Assembly: GCA_030622135.1 (NCBI GenBank)
Contig: JAUXGL010000007.1
Coordinates: forward strand, 1 to 48,356
DNA from: Deltaproteobacteria bacterium
GTDB taxonomy: Bacteria; Myxococcota; B64-G9
Direction: 5' to 3'
Length of the DNA stretch: 48,356 bases
Shown here piece by piece: positions 1 through 8,669 of the stretch. How positions within the stretch are numbered: position 1 is the first letter of the stretch; each line of letters opens with the position of its first letter. The position numbers and the translations under genes are program-made. Under the pieces are notes generated by a model. That model searched no databases. It saw nothing but the letters and a program-made list of their open reading frames with translations, and was not told the DNA's origin.

Positions 1-245
1 ATATAACATATTGACTACCCAAAGGAACTCAATATACGCGGTGCCACTATACTGGTGAGATAATTTACTCGTGGTCCTCTTCGTAAGTGTCCCTTTTTAC
101 GCGGGAGATTGGGATTGACCGGAAATGGGGTGGGAGATTCCAAGGTGAGGCCGCGCTTGACAATTTCGGTCGTCTGACCTAGAAATAGCCGGAAATTAGT
201 TGCCCGCAATTGCAAGGGTTTTTGGCTGAAAAAAGGAGAGAGCCG
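1..245. other. Leader region before the first lipoprotein gene
   Basis: No gene is supported here. A promoter-like TTGACT (11-16) with TATACG (33-38, 16-base spacer) and a TATACT at 48-53 are visible on the plus strand. The better-placed promoter for the downstream gene lies at 157-185 and is listed separately. The long reading frame that crosses this region on the minus strand is a mirror of the lipoprotein gene. Confidence 0.4.
157..185 (+). promoter_or_regulatory. Predicted sigma-70 promoter of the lipoprotein gene
   Basis: TTGACA (157-162) is followed after 17 bases by TAGAAA (180-185, four of six matches to TATAAT). The start of transcription would be near 192, giving a leader of about 55 bases that contains the AGGAGAG ribosome site before the ATG at 246. 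Confidence 0.55.
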
Positions 246-2561
246 ATGAAGAGACTGGCATTGTTTGTCATTTTTCCGTTGATTGTGGCCGTTTCGCTGG
301 GCGTTACGTGCTGTGGCAACGATGACGGCGGTTGCAAGGATCCGACACCGATGCTGTGCAACGACGGTGAGTGCCACGCTTGTTGCGACGACGACGACTG
401 CCTGGATAACCAGGACATGGCCGATTGCTTGGAGGAAAACATCATTTGCAACAACACCTACAAGTGCGAGTGTGACTGCCTCCAGGATGGCGAGGACTGC
501 TCCCGCGATCCGGGCGCCTGCTGTGGGGGCCTGGCTTGCGACATTTTCACCAACACTTGCATGACCGAGTGCACCGGCGACGCCGACTGCGCCTCCCGCG
601 ACATTCCCTTCGCCGGCGATCTGAAATGCAAGAACGGTGCCTGTGACTTCGACCATTGCAACAAGGATGCCGACTGTGCCGTCGGCAAGGTCTGCTTCAA
701 CGGCGATTGCGTGACCATCCCCGATTGCTCCGATCTCAAGGAATGCTTGGTGTTGCCGGTTTCGGTTGTGACCAAGCAGGGCACCACCGCTCAGTTCGCC
801 GCTACGCCGTATCTCAGCAGTGGCGCCGTGGCCCCCGGATTTGTTTTTAGCTGGGCCTCCAGCGTCGGGGCCGTGGCCGCGGTGGACGCCGATGGCCTGG
901 TGACCGGCGGCATCGACACCGGCTCCGCCACCATCACCGCCACGGTGGATGGCTGCCCCAACACCTCCTGCACCGCCGAGGTGGGCAACTATGGTCCGCC
1001 GACTGGCGGTCACAGCCGCGTCGTGGTGGTCGACGAACTTGAGAACACACCCATTGTCGGTGCCACCGTGGTCATCGGTGCGGAAACTCCGGTCACCACG
1101 GTTGCGCTGGGTGTGGCCGAAGTGGCCGTGGTTCTGGATTCCGACAGTCCGCAGGACATCACCGTATCCAAGCAGGACTTCAACTATGTGACCATGCGGG
1201 CGGTGGAGTCGAACGATGTCATCGTTCATATGGGTAAGCTGCATCACCTGGATTTCTCAGAGCAGCCGCCCGTACGGGTGGCCGGCGGGATCAAGGGTAA
1301 GTTCGACTTCAGCATGATCCGCTGCGAGCCTCCCCTGAAGACCTGCGATGTTTCCTTAGGCCTGGGCGGGTTGAGCATTCCGGGCAATCTGGTCAATTTA
1401 AACTTAGATATGCTTATCGGCGGCATGATCAAGACCCAGATCGATATGGGCGCCAACCCGATGGAGATCTCGCTACCCTCGAGCCTGGTGCTGTGCATCA
1501 ACCAGACCTGCTTCAAGGAGCACTTTACCCCCACCGGGATCGTCCCCAAAAACCGCGTAGCCTGGGGCCTGGGCGGCAAGCTGGACCTGGTGGACCTGAC
1601 GGAGATGTTCGGTAGTGGCGACATCGACATCAACTCGCTGGTGGTGGGCCTGTTGCCGTTGTTTGCCAACTTCCACACCGCTATGGTGCCCAACGTGGAC
1701 GTGGTTCCCCGGCCGATGGTGGACGACGTCGACGACATCGACGGTGACGAGAATACCACCGAGGTTCCCGATTACGACAACTTCCTGCCGCAGGACTTGG
1801 CCCTAAAGGTGGGCATGGACCATACCATGACCTTCAAACCGCCGGCGTTGCCCGTCGGCACTTATGACAGCGTGATCCTCATCGGCGGCATCATCGTCCG
1901 CGGCGCGGGCCTGGTGCCCCTGGGTCTCTCCTCCGGTATGGATTCTCTAGACGACGAGGACGTCCCCGACGGTGTGATCGACGATCCCATCGTGATAAAC
2001 GTCGCCGACGTGGCCGGCCGGATTCCCGAGGATCAGGTCAAACGCGTGGTCATCGCCCTGGCCATGAACAACGAAGCCGGCCTGACCGGCAGCACCGACA
2101 TTCCCATGGCCCTGGCCGGCCAGGTGATGTACGTGGACTCATTCTCCGGCACCCACACGCTGCCCGCCTTCATGACTCCGGCCAAGGCGACCTACGCCGA
2201 GGACAGCGGCCTCTTGAAGGTGATCGACGCCGGCGCCGGCGCCGACTACACACAGGCGACTTTCACCAGCGCTGCCGACGACAAAAACTGGAACGTCTTG
2301 GGCGTGTTCGAAAACGGCGACTACATACTGCCGACCGACCCGGATCCGCAGGATCCGCGCAATCACGGCGTCAACTTCATCAACATCGACATCAAGGATG
2401 CCGGAAACTACCAGAGCCTGGTGGAGTTCAACGACGACAATATGGACAACCTGGTCGAGTCGGTCACATCGTTTTGCTTCTTGGAAGTCCCCGAGTGCTA
2501 CGTGAACGACGACTGCGTGGCGCCCGAGATCTGCGATGGGACCAGATGCGAAACCCCGTAG
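246..2561 (+). CDS. Large cysteine-rich secreted lipoprotein with Ig-like domain
   Basis: The 771-residue protein begins with a lysine/arginine n-region, a hydrophobic stretch and a cysteine pair near residues 22-23, which suggests a lipoprotein signal although the lipobox is not canonical. Residues about 25-170 hold many Cys residues in D/N-rich spacings, such as CCDDDDC and CNKDADC, like the repeats of myxobacterial surface proteins. A Big2-like Ig segment follows (about 175-245) and then a carboxypeptidase-regulatory-like beta module (about 255-340). The remainder is unrecognised beta-rich sequence, ending in another Cys-rich motif (CYVNDDC). The ATG at 246 is chosen over an upstream start at 210 because AGGAGAG sits just before it and the signal peptide starts there. 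The role is unknown; surface display or adhesion is an inference from the modules. Confidence 0.75.
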   Translation: MKRLALFVIFPLIVAVSLGVTCCGNDDGGCKDPTPMLCNDGECHACCDDDDCLDNQDMADCLEENIICNNTYKCECDCLQDGEDCSRDPGACCGGLACDIFTNTCMTECTGDADCASRDIPFAGDLKCKNGACDFDHCNKDADCAVGKVCFNGDCVTIPDCSDLKECLVLPVSVVTKQGTTAQFAATPYLSSGAVAPGFVFSWASSVGAVAAVDADGLVTGGIDTGSATITATVDGCPNTSCTAEVGNYGPPTGGHSRVVVVDELENTPIVGATVVIGAETPVTTVALGVAEVAVVLDSDSPQDITVSKQDFNYVTMRAVESNDVIVHMGKLHHLDFSEQPPVRVAGGIKGKFDFSMIRCEPPLKTCDVSLGLGGLSIPGNLVNLNLDMLIGGMIKTQIDMGANPMEISLPSSLVLCINQTCFKEHFTPTGIVPKNRVAWGLGGKLDLVDLTEMFGSGDIDINSLVVGLLPLFANFHTAMVPNVDVVPRPMVDDVDDIDGDENTTEVPDYDNFLPQDLALKVGMDHTMTFKPPALPVGTYDSVILIGGIIVRGAGLVPLGLSSGMDSLDDEDVPDGVIDDPIVINVADVAGRIPEDQVKRVVIALAMNNEAGLTGSTDIPMALAGQVMYVDSFSGTHTLPAFMTPAKATYAEDSGLLKVIDAGAGADYTQATFTSAADDKNWNVLGVFENGDYILPTDPDPQDPRNHGVNFINIDIKDAGNYQSLVEFNDDNMDNLVESVTSFCFLEVPECYVNDDCVAPEICDGTRCETP

Positions 2562-2641
2562 CCCGTAACTTACTCGAAAGTCGCGGGGGGAAATTCTGTT
2601 TGACCAGGATCTCCCACCCTTATTTTTCCGGGACGCCAGAT

Positions 2642-2738
2642 CGTTTTGCAAATCAAGGAGCTGCGCTGAAGTCGAGCGGAGGCGTGGTTCTCTACGTCGA
2701 GCATCGACTTCGGTGCTGCGACGCGGAGTTGCAAAACG
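2642..2738. repeat. Imperfect long palindrome (stem-loop) between genes
   Basis: CGTTTTGCAA (2642-2651) is matched by its exact reverse complement TTGCAAAACG (2729-2738). Nested inside, GAAGTCGA (2668-2675) pairs with TCGACTTC (2704-2711). Together they form a roughly 97-base two-tier hairpin in the gap between the lipoprotein gene and the diguanylate cyclase gene. No T-run follows it, so it is not a simple terminator; it resembles a dispersed palindromic repeat. Confidence 0.55.
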
Positions 2739-2769
2739 AGGTGGTGGATCCGGGTTTGGCTCCGAATGG

Positions 2770-2798
2770 TGGACAACCCGGGTCCTCCCTGCTACACT
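2770..2798 (+). promoter_or_regulatory. Extended -10 promoter of the FHA-GGDEF gene
   Basis: TGGACA (2770-2775), a 17-base spacer, then TACACT (2793-2798) preceded by TGC, giving an extended -10 of TGCTACACT. Transcription would begin about 2805, only some five bases before the ATG at 2811, and no Shine-Dalgarno is present. This also argues against the upstream ATG at 2766, which would lie before the transcription start. Confidence 0.5.
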
Positions 2799-2810
2799 CT
2801 TCGCACCCGT

Positions 2811-3692
2811 ATGGAACGTAAGAATAGAACCGTCGTTACGGTCATCTCCAAGGTTGCCGAGCATACGGTGGCCCACGAGGCCGCCCTGGTTGTGATCTAC
2901 GGTATGGATCTGGGCAAGAAGTATAACCTGGACAAGAAGACGGTGATCGTGGGGCGCTCCTCCAAATGCGACATCCAGGTGGATCAGGAGTCCGTATCGC
3001 GTAACCACGTAAAGCTGCTCAACAAAGACGAGGACATCGCCCTGCGGGACCTGGGCAGCACCAACGGCACCTACGTCAACGACAAGCTGATGATTACCGA
3101 GACCATCCTGTGTGACGGCGATCTGATCAAGATCGGCCGGACTATCTTCAAGTTTCTCTCCGGTGATAACATCGAAAACGCCTACCACGAGGAAATCTAC
3201 CGGCTTACCACCGTGGACGGCTTGACCCAGGTGTACAACAAGCGCTACTTCATGGAGAACCTGGAGCGGGAGCTTTCCCGAGCCCAACGCTACGGTCGGG
3301 ACCTTTCGCTGCTCATCTTCGATATCGATCACTTCAAAAACGTCAACGACACCTACGGGCACTTGGCCGGCGACCACGTGCTCAAGCAGATGGCCGAGTT
3401 GGTCAAGAACAACACCCGCCGCGAGGATTTCATGGCGCGCTACGGGGGGGAGGAGTTCGCCGTCATCTTGCCGGAGATCGATCACGACCGGGCCATGGTG
3501 ATGGGGGAGAAGGTGCGTAAGCTGGTCGAGGCGGAGGTTTTCGTCTTCGAGAAAACCAGCATGCCCACCACCGTCTCCATAGGCGTGGCCACGGTGGACG
3601 ACAGCATCTCCGAGGCTACCGAGATGATCAAGCTGGCCGATACCAACCTCTACGAGGCCAAGCGCGCCGGCCGCAACCGGGTGGTTGGGTAG
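2811..3692 (+). CDS. FHA-domain diguanylate cyclase (GGDEF)
   Basis: The protein has 293 residues. An N-terminal FHA phosphothreonine-binding domain (about residues 25-105) shows [17 protein letters not shown] and the terminal STNGTYVN strand. It is joined to a GGDEF domain (about 125-290) with the intact active-site motif GGEEF and an upstream RRED, which fits the RxxD inhibitory site five residues before the motif. It should make cyclic di-GMP from two GTP and be feedback-inhibited by the product. The FHA domain suggests control or localisation by Ser/Thr phosphorylation. There is no membrane segment, so it is cytoplasmic. It reads towards the acyltransferase gene on the other strand. Translation looks leaderless or nearly so (see promoter). 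Confidence 0.9.
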   Translation: MERKNRTVVTVISKVAEHTVAHEAALVVIYGMDLGKKYNLDKKTVIVGRSSKCDIQVDQESVSRNHVKLLNKDEDIALRDLGSTNGTYVNDKLMITETILCDGDLIKIGRTIFKFLSGDNIENAYHEEIYRLTTVDGLTQVYNKRYFMENLERELSRAQRYGRDLSLLIFDIDHFKNVNDTYGHLAGDHVLKQMAELVKNNTRREDFMARYGGEEFAVILPEIDHDRAMVMGEKVRKLVEAEVFVFEKTSMPTTVSIGVATVDDSISEATEMIKLADTNLYEAKRAGRNRVVG

Positions 3693-3752
3693 GCACCTAG
3701 CCAGAGCACATCGGCAACATGTTGTCGACAATGCTGGTTGTAGCGATAACCA

Positions 3753-3773
3753 CCGGTTAAGCCGGCACTTTTT
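3753..3773 (+). terminator. Weak hairpin with T-run after the GGDEF gene
   Basis: CCGG-TTAAG-CCGG (3753-3765) followed by CAC and five T residues (3769-3773) lies in the convergent gap between the GGDEF and acyltransferase genes. The stem is only four pairs, so this is a tentative intrinsic terminator. Overlapping palindromes CAACATGTTG (3715-3724) and TTGTCGACAA (3722-3731) lie just upstream. Confidence 0.25.
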
Positions 3774-3800
3774 CAGGCGAAGCCTGGGTAAGTGTAATCT

Positions 3801-4910
3801 CTAAGTAAACACCGTTTTCCGTTTTTTCAACAGCTCGGTGACCATTTGCTGGATGGTCGAGCGGACTTTCTCGGCCAGCTGCATGATCTTCAAGGCGTCG
3901 TCGGCGTCTTCGGGGGTGTACTGGGCCAGGGAGATGGGGCGGCCGAACTGGATCAGCCACTTGGACGGCAGCGGGATGGCGCCCAGGGGGCCCAGGAGGG
4001 GGAATGTGGGGGTCACCGGGATGTAGGGGAGCTTGAGCGTCCGCGCCAGGAAGCCCAGGCGGGCCAGCATGGGGTGGATCTCTTCGGCGCCCACCACGGC
4101 GACCGGGATGATGGGGCTGTTGGTGCGCAGGGCCAGCTTGATGAATCCGCCGCGGCCGAAGCGCTGCAGTTTGTAACGGTCCCAAAACAGCTTGCCGATT
4201 CCCTTGACCCCCTCGGGGAACACCACCACCAGTTGTTCGTTTTGCAAAAGCCGGCGGGCGTTGTCTTGGCAGGCGCGCACGCCGCCGATGCGGTTCATGA
4301 AGGAGCCCAGGAAGGGGAAGTGGAAGACGAAGTCCTCCACCAGGAAGCGCACTGGGCGGCCCGACATGTGTCGGTTCTCGACGGCCACCTTGATCATGGC
4401 GCCGTCGTACGGCAACGTTCCTGAATGGTTGGCCACCAGCAGCACCCGGCCCTGGTCGGGAACATTCTGAAGCCCGAAGAGATCCACCCGGAAGTAGTTG
4501 TCGAACAGAAACTCGAAGATTGGTTCCAGCTTCTCCCAGTAGACCGGATCGAATCCGAACGGATCCACCTCCTCCGCCCGAAACCGCATACCCACTTCCC
4601 CCAGTTTTTGCCCGTAATAGTCGGGTCTGACAAAGCGCGTGCTCTTGTACAAGAGGTTCTGAAACGGTCCCGCCTGTGCCTCGGTCCCCTCTAGAAGTTC
4701 CACCCGATCGATCTCTTTTTTTGCATCCGCGCGCGAAGTTTGCGGAGTTGTTTGCTGTTCCATTGTCTGGGGCTGTCCTCGGTTTTTGAGGACGTCCGGT
4801 GGTGCCGGTGGCGGTGGTGGTTTCTTGACTGTCTTGGTTTTCTTCTGGGGCTTCGCCGCCGTCGGCACCGGTTGCGTAAAAGGATCGCGTCCCAGCACGG
4901 GCTTGCTCAT
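3801..4910 (-). CDS. Lysophospholipid acyltransferase-like (PlsC/MGAT family) protein
   Basis: The 369-residue protein has a Pro/Lys-rich, probably disordered N-terminal 90 residues followed by an acyltransferase domain. The catalytic-histidine block reads NHSGTLPYDG and the later acceptor-site block reads FPEGVKGIGK, the form seen in the LPLAT/MGAT-like branch rather than the classic HX4D/EGTR pair. It probably transfers an acyl chain to a glycerolipid or related membrane alcohol; the substrate is not deducible. The ATG at 4910 has GAGGAG seven bases upstream. It overlaps the TGA of the SDR gene in an ATGA arrangement, so the two are almost certainly co-translated and may act on the same lipid. 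Confidence 0.85.
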   Translation of the reverse strand: MSKPVLGRDPFTQPVPTAAKPQKKTKTVKKPPPPPAPPDVLKNRGQPQTMEQQTTPQTSRADAKKEIDRVELLEGTEAQAGPFQNLLYKSTRFVRPDYYGQKLGEVGMRFRAEEVDPFGFDPVYWEKLEPIFEFLFDNYFRVDLFGLQNVPDQGRVLLVANHSGTLPYDGAMIKVAVENRHMSGRPVRFLVEDFVFHFPFLGSFMNRIGGVRACQDNARRLLQNEQLVVVFPEGVKGIGKLFWDRYKLQRFGRGGFIKLALRTNSPIIPVAVVGAEEIHPMLARLGFLARTLKLPYIPVTPTFPLLGPLGAIPLPSKWLIQFGRPISLAQYTPEDADDALKIMQLAEKVRSTIQQMVTELLKKRKTVFT

Positions 4911-5950
4911 CTTGCACTCCTCATTACTGTTCCGGACGCCGCCGGCGCCTGGCTCAGGCGACTCGAGCGGACGAACTCCAGCAGCGTCTCCCGGGTGGTG
5001 AACCGGGGCGAGAAGCCCAGCCGGCGCCTGGCCTTGGTTCCGTCGGCCATCCACAGGTAGCGCAGAAAGTCCAGGAAGCTGGGGGGAATGTCCAGCGCTT
5101 GGAAGGCCCACAGGAACCCGCTCACCTTCTCCCATAAAAAGTGGGGGATGGGTATGCTAACTTTGCCACCCAGTCTCAGCACGGTGGAGAAGGGCAGCAC
5201 GCCCTCGGCCACGATGTTGAAGATGCCCTCTTGATCCTGGTCCAGTGCGAGCTTGAGCGCATCCAGGGCGTCGGTTTCGTGCAGGAACTGAAACAGGGGA
5301 TCGTAGCCCATCACCGAGGGGACGGTGGAGCAGGCCAGCAGCCGGGGCAGCACTCCGTCCACCCGCGGGCCGAGCAGGCAACCCATTCTCAAAACGGTGG
5401 TGTTCACCTTGGGGTGCTTATTGGCGAACTGGTGCAGCTGCTCCTCCGCTTCAACCAGGTCGTTGACGAAGGGGCAGTTGGGGATCTTTTTCAGGGGGCG
5501 GTCTTCTTGCAGGAAGTTGGGGTTGTCCGGCCGGGCGCCGTAGACCATGGTGCTCGATAGCATTACCACCTTCTTCACCCGGGTTTTTCCCCGCTGCGCG
5601 GCCGCCACGGCGTTGAGCACATGCATGGTGCCGATCACCTGAAGCTCGTGGGCGTAGGCGGTGTCGTGGATGGGGTGGGAGAGGAAGGCCAGGTGCACTA
5701 CGGTGTTCACCCGGTTCGACCTAAACAGCGCGGCCAACTCGTGGCCCGCTTCGGGGGTGGTTAGATCCACCGGGCAGAAGGTAACCTTGTGCCCGGATGC
5801 GGAAGGCGCGCGTACGTCGATGGCCAGGATCTTGCGGTAGCGCGGGTCCGACTCCAGCCGGTCGACGAGTCCGGAGCCGAAGAACTCCAAACTGCCGGTG
5901 ATGGCTACCACCTGCGCGGATTCGCCGTCGCCTGCCTGTTTCTCTGGCAC
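4907..5950 (-). CDS. Atypical extended SDR / NAD-dependent epimerase-like protein
   Basis: The 347-residue protein has a Rossmann fold. The start carries VVAITGSLEFFG, a modified TGxxGxxG nucleotide-binding loop, and the strand DVRAP follows. STMVYGAR matches the usual catalytic Ser/Thr region of extended SDRs. Where YxxxK is expected, before the EAE helix, the sequence reads FVNDLVEAEE, so the catalytic Tyr and Lys both appear to be replaced. It may bind a nucleotide without classical oxidoreductase activity, or use other residues. The GTG at 5950 is preceded by GAGGAG. It is the first gene of a two-gene operon with the acyltransferase, which suggests a lipid or cell-envelope role, and is divergent from mutL. 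Confidence 0.8.
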   Translation of the reverse strand: MPEKQAGDGESAQVVAITGSLEFFGSGLVDRLESDPRYRKILAIDVRAPSASGHKVTFCPVDLTTPEAGHELAALFRSNRVNTVVHLAFLSHPIHDTAYAHELQVIGTMHVLNAVAAAQRGKTRVKKVVMLSSTMVYGARPDNPNFLQEDRPLKKIPNCPFVNDLVEAEEQLHQFANKHPKVNTTVLRMGCLLGPRVDGVLPRLLACSTVPSVMGYDPLFQFLHETDALDALKLALDQDQEGIFNIVAEGVLPFSTVLRLGGKVSIPIPHFLWEKVSGFLWAFQALDIPPSFLDFLRYLWMADGTKARRRLGFSPRFTTRETLLEFVRSSRLSQAPAASGTVMRSAR

Positions 5951-5974
5951 GGTCTCCTCATCCTCCCGGAATCA

Positions 5975-6003
5975 TGCATACGGCATTGCCTGGGGTGTGT
6001 CAA
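5975..6003 (-). promoter_or_regulatory. Predicted promoter of the SDR-acyltransferase operon
   Basis: On the minus strand TTGACA (6003-5998) is followed after 17 bases by TATGCA (5980-5975). The -35 is perfect; the -10 is poor. It physically overlaps the divergent mutL promoter, so the two units may compete for RNA polymerase. Confidence 0.45.
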
Positions 6004-6015
6004 CAGTGCTACCTT
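5986..6015 (+). promoter_or_regulatory. Extended -10 promoter of mutL (leaderless)
   Basis: TTGCCT (5986-5991), an 18-base spacer and TACCTT (6010-6015) with a TGC extension immediately before it. Only eight bases separate the -10 from the ATG at 6024, so the transcript should start at or next to the initiation codon. No Shine-Dalgarno is present. Confidence 0.5.
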
Positions 6016-6023
6016 CTCGGTCC

Positions 6024-7757
6024 ATGAGCGGACGCATTATCGTATTGTCTCCTCGACTGGTGAACCAGATTGCCGCGGGTGAGGTGGTGGAGCGGCCGGC
6101 CTCGGTGGTCAAGGAGCTTGTCGAGAATAGCCTGGACGCGGGGGCGCTGCGCATCTTTTGCCGGGTCCTGGAGGGTGGGCGCAAGCTCGTGAAGGTAACC
6201 GACGACGGCGAAGGCATGTCGTCGGAGGACTTGCGGCTGGCGGTGATGCGGCACGCCACTTCGAAGATTAAGAGCAGCGAGGATCTGGCCCGGATCGAGA
6301 CGCTGGGATTCAGGGGGGAGGCGCTGCCGAGCATCGCCGCGGTGAGCCGGATTTCCATTACCACCCGGAGACGCGCGGACCAGGTGGGCACCCGCTTGGT
6401 TATCGAGGGGGGCCTGGAGCCGGAGCTGACCGACGCGGGGGTTCCGGTGGGCACCGAGGTGGAGGTGAAGGATCTGTTCTTCAACACGCCCGCTCGGAGG
6501 AAGTTTTTGCGCACTTCGGCGACGGAGATTGGCCATATCCAGGCCTGGTTCGTACGCCTGGGCCTCTTGCGGCCGGACGTCCACTTTCGTCTCGAGCACG
6601 GCGGAAGGAAGCTTTGCGACGCGCCGCCGGCCAGCGACCTGGCCCAACGGGCGGCCGTGCTCCTGGGCCGCGAGGTCTTCGAGCATCTCTTCGCGGTGTC
6701 CTCCGAGCAGGACGGGCTGCGCATCGATGGGTTGGTTTCCGGTCCGGAGCACAGCCGTTCCAACACCCGCTCCGTCTTTCTTTTCGTCAACGGCCGCTTC
6801 GTCCGCGACCGGTTGCTGCAGCACGCGGTCATGGAGGGTTATCGGACCGTCCTGCCGTCGGGTCGCTTTCCGGTGGTGGTATTGAAGCTCGAGCTGAACC
6901 CGGAAAGGGTGGACGTCAACGTCCACCCCCAGAAGACCGAAGTTCGCTTCGAAGATACCCAGGCGGTCCACCACGCATTCGCCGTGGCGGTGGCCGAGGT
7001 GCTCGCGAAGGCGCCCTGGATTCAGGGCAAGCCGTCGCGGACCTATCTGGTGCAGAAGACCGCTCCCGAGCGGGCCGCGGGCGTGCGCCAGGTGCTTCAG
7101 CGCTACAACGCCTCCGCCCCCAAGGCCACCCGGTCGTTTACCTGGACTCCGCAGAAACCGGCCGATGCAGAGCTACCCATGCACGAGTGGAGACTGGTGG
7201 GGACCCTGTGGGACACCTATCTGCTGATAGCCTACGGAGACCGGCTAGTGCTGGTGGACCAGCACGCGGCCGCCGAGCGGATCACTTTCGAGCGGATGCG
7301 CAGGTCCCTCGATGAGGGCCGAGTGCAGATCCAACGATTGCTGGTTCCGGCCCAGGTGGAGTTGGACGCCGGCGCGGTGTCCGTGCTCGAGGATCAGCGC
7401 GAGCGGATTGCGCAGGTGGGCTTCGAATTGGAACCCTTCGGATCGGCCGTCGTCAACGTCACCGCGGTACCCGCGCTGCTCTTGGAGGCCCCGCTGAAAA
7501 ACCTGGTTCGGGATGTTCTCGACGAGCTTATGGAGGTGGGGTCGGGGACGCCCTGGGAGAAGGCCCGGCTGGAGGTGATCGGCCGCATGGCCTGCCACGC
7601 TTCCGTCCGGGCGGGCCAGAGCCTGTCCGCGGAGAAGGTGCGGGCGCTTCTCGGCCAACTGGAGGGGATCGATTTCGCCGGGACCTGTCCCCACGGCCGG
7701 CCGGTGCTGGTGGAGTTCGACAAGTCCGAGGTCGCGCATTGGTTTCTCCGGACGTAG
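6024..7757 (+). CDS. mutL: DNA mismatch repair protein MutL (endonuclease type)
   Basis: The protein has 577 residues. The N-terminal GHKL ATPase shows ENSLDAG, DDGEGM and GFRGEAL. The C-terminal dimerisation domain carries the metal-binding endonuclease motif DQHAX2EX4E (DQHAAAERITFE), a conserved ACHASVRAG block and CPHGRP near the end. It should nick the newly made strand after MutS finds a mismatch, so a MutH-type, methyl-directed partner is not needed. MutS is encoded in this window about 8 kb downstream. The ATG at 6024 is chosen because MSGRIIVLSP is the usual family start; longer in-frame starts back to 5898 would run into the promoter. Its end overlaps miaA by 19 bases. Confidence 0.96.
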   Translation: MSGRIIVLSPRLVNQIAAGEVVERPASVVKELVENSLDAGALRIFCRVLEGGRKLVKVTDDGEGMSSEDLRLAVMRHATSKIKSSEDLARIETLGFRGEALPSIAAVSRISITTRRRADQVGTRLVIEGGLEPELTDAGVPVGTEVEVKDLFFNTPARRKFLRTSATEIGHIQAWFVRLGLLRPDVHFRLEHGGRKLCDAPPASDLAQRAAVLLGREVFEHLFAVSSEQDGLRIDGLVSGPEHSRSNTRSVFLFVNGRFVRDRLLQHAVMEGYRTVLPSGRFPVVVLKLELNPERVDVNVHPQKTEVRFEDTQAVHHAFAVAVAEVLAKAPWIQGKPSRTYLVQKTAPERAAGVRQVLQRYNASAPKATRSFTWTPQKPADAELPMHEWRLVGTLWDTYLLIAYGDRLVLVDQHAAAERITFERMRRSLDEGRVQIQRLLVPAQVELDAGAVSVLEDQRERIAQVGFELEPFGSAVVNVTAVPALLLEAPLKNLVRDVLDELMEVGSGTPWEKARLEVIGRMACHASVRAGQSLSAEKVRALLGQLEGIDFAGTCPHGRPVLVEFDKSEVAHWFLRT

Positions 7758-8659
7758 AACCCCCCTTCATCCTGATTGTCTGTGGTCCCACCGGTTCCGG
7801 CAAGGGACGCTTGGCGCGCGAACTGGCTCGGCGAACAGACGGCGAGGTGGTCTCGGCCGACTCCAGAAAGATCTACAAGCGCATCGACATCGGAACGGCC
7901 AAGCCGACGCGGAAGCAGCGCCGGGAAGTTCCCCATCACCTGATCGATGTCTGCGGGCCGGAGGAGGTGTTCACCGCGGCCAGGTTCGTGGACCTGGCCG
8001 ACGAGGCCATCGCGGGGATCCTTCTGCGGGGACGCCTGCCGGTGGTGTCGGGGGGGACCGGTCTGTATCTGCGCGCGCTCCTGCACGGGATCGCCGCGGT
8101 GCCCCCGCGGGACAAGGAGCTCCGGGCCCGGCTGCTGGAACAGGAGTCGTCCACGCCGGGACGGTTGCACCGCAGACTCAAGCAGGTGGATCCCACCGCC
8201 GCCGCGCAGATTCCTGAAGGTGATCTGGTGCGCACCGTCCGGGCCTTGGAGGTCTACGAGCTCACCGGTAATCCCATTTCCAATCACCAGAGCTCCCATG
8301 GTTTCGAGCCGGTCCGCTACCGCGCCCGGCAGATCGCCCCCGATTGGGATCGGAAAGAACTTTACCGGCGCATCGACGCCCGGGTGGAGAAGATGATCGC
8401 CGCCGGTTGGTTGGAGGAGGTGCGGGCCCTGATTCAAGACGATCTCGATCGGAGCCCCGCCTTCAAGACCGTCGGCTATCCGCAGTTGAAGGCGCACCTG
8501 GGCGGTGGGTTGACGCTCCCGGAGGCCGTGGCGGCCATAAAACAGGAACACCGCCGTTATGCCCGGAGGCAGCTGACCTGGTTCCGCGCGGTCGCTAAGA
8601 TAGAGTGGTTACCCGCCCCCATTGATGTTGATACTTTGGTGGAAGAATTCGAGATGTAA
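7739..8659 (+). CDS. miaA: tRNA dimethylallyltransferase MiaA
   Basis: The 306-residue enzyme adds a dimethylallyl group to N6 of A37 in tRNAs that read UNN codons. It has the P-loop GPTGSGKG (usually GPTASGKS), the tRNA/prenyl-pocket motif SADSRKIYKRIDIGTAKPT, GGTGLYLRAL, and the terminal RRYARRQLTWFR. The TTG start at 7739 overlaps the mutL end, which suggests translational coupling. The mutL-miaA pairing is the common bacterial arrangement (also near hfq in Proteobacteria; none is seen here). It converges on the barrel protein gene with only a ten-base gap. Confidence 0.95.
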   Translation: MVSPDVEPPFILIVCGPTGSGKGRLARELARRTDGEVVSADSRKIYKRIDIGTAKPTRKQRREVPHHLIDVCGPEEVFTAARFVDLADEAIAGILLRGRLPVVSGGTGLYLRALLHGIAAVPPRDKELRARLLEQESSTPGRLHRRLKQVDPTAAAQIPEGDLVRTVRALEVYELTGNPISNHQSSHGFEPVRYRARQIAPDWDRKELYRRIDARVEKMIAAGWLEEVRALIQDDLDRSPAFKTVGYPQLKAHLGGGLTLPEAVAAIKQEHRRYARRQLTWFRAVAKIEWLPAPIDVDTLVEEFEM

Positions 8660-8669
8660 TGGTGTGCCC

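Noticed and set aside
15-1247. 410-codon minus-strand frame facing the lipoprotein gene
   Set aside because: It is a Gly/Ala/His/Val-rich mirror of the plus-strand gene, with no ribosome site or family pattern.
2139-3731. 530-codon minus-strand frame
   Set aside because: It runs through the antisense of the FHA-GGDEF gene and the palindrome; no domain is recognisable.
3715-3731. Overlapping palindromes CAACATGTTG / TTGTCGACAA
   Set aside because: They lie in a convergent gap without a promoter and are too short to call an operator.
5898-7757. Long mutL form from 5898
   Set aside because: The extra residues are unlike any MutL N-terminus and would overlap the promoter and the divergent gene.
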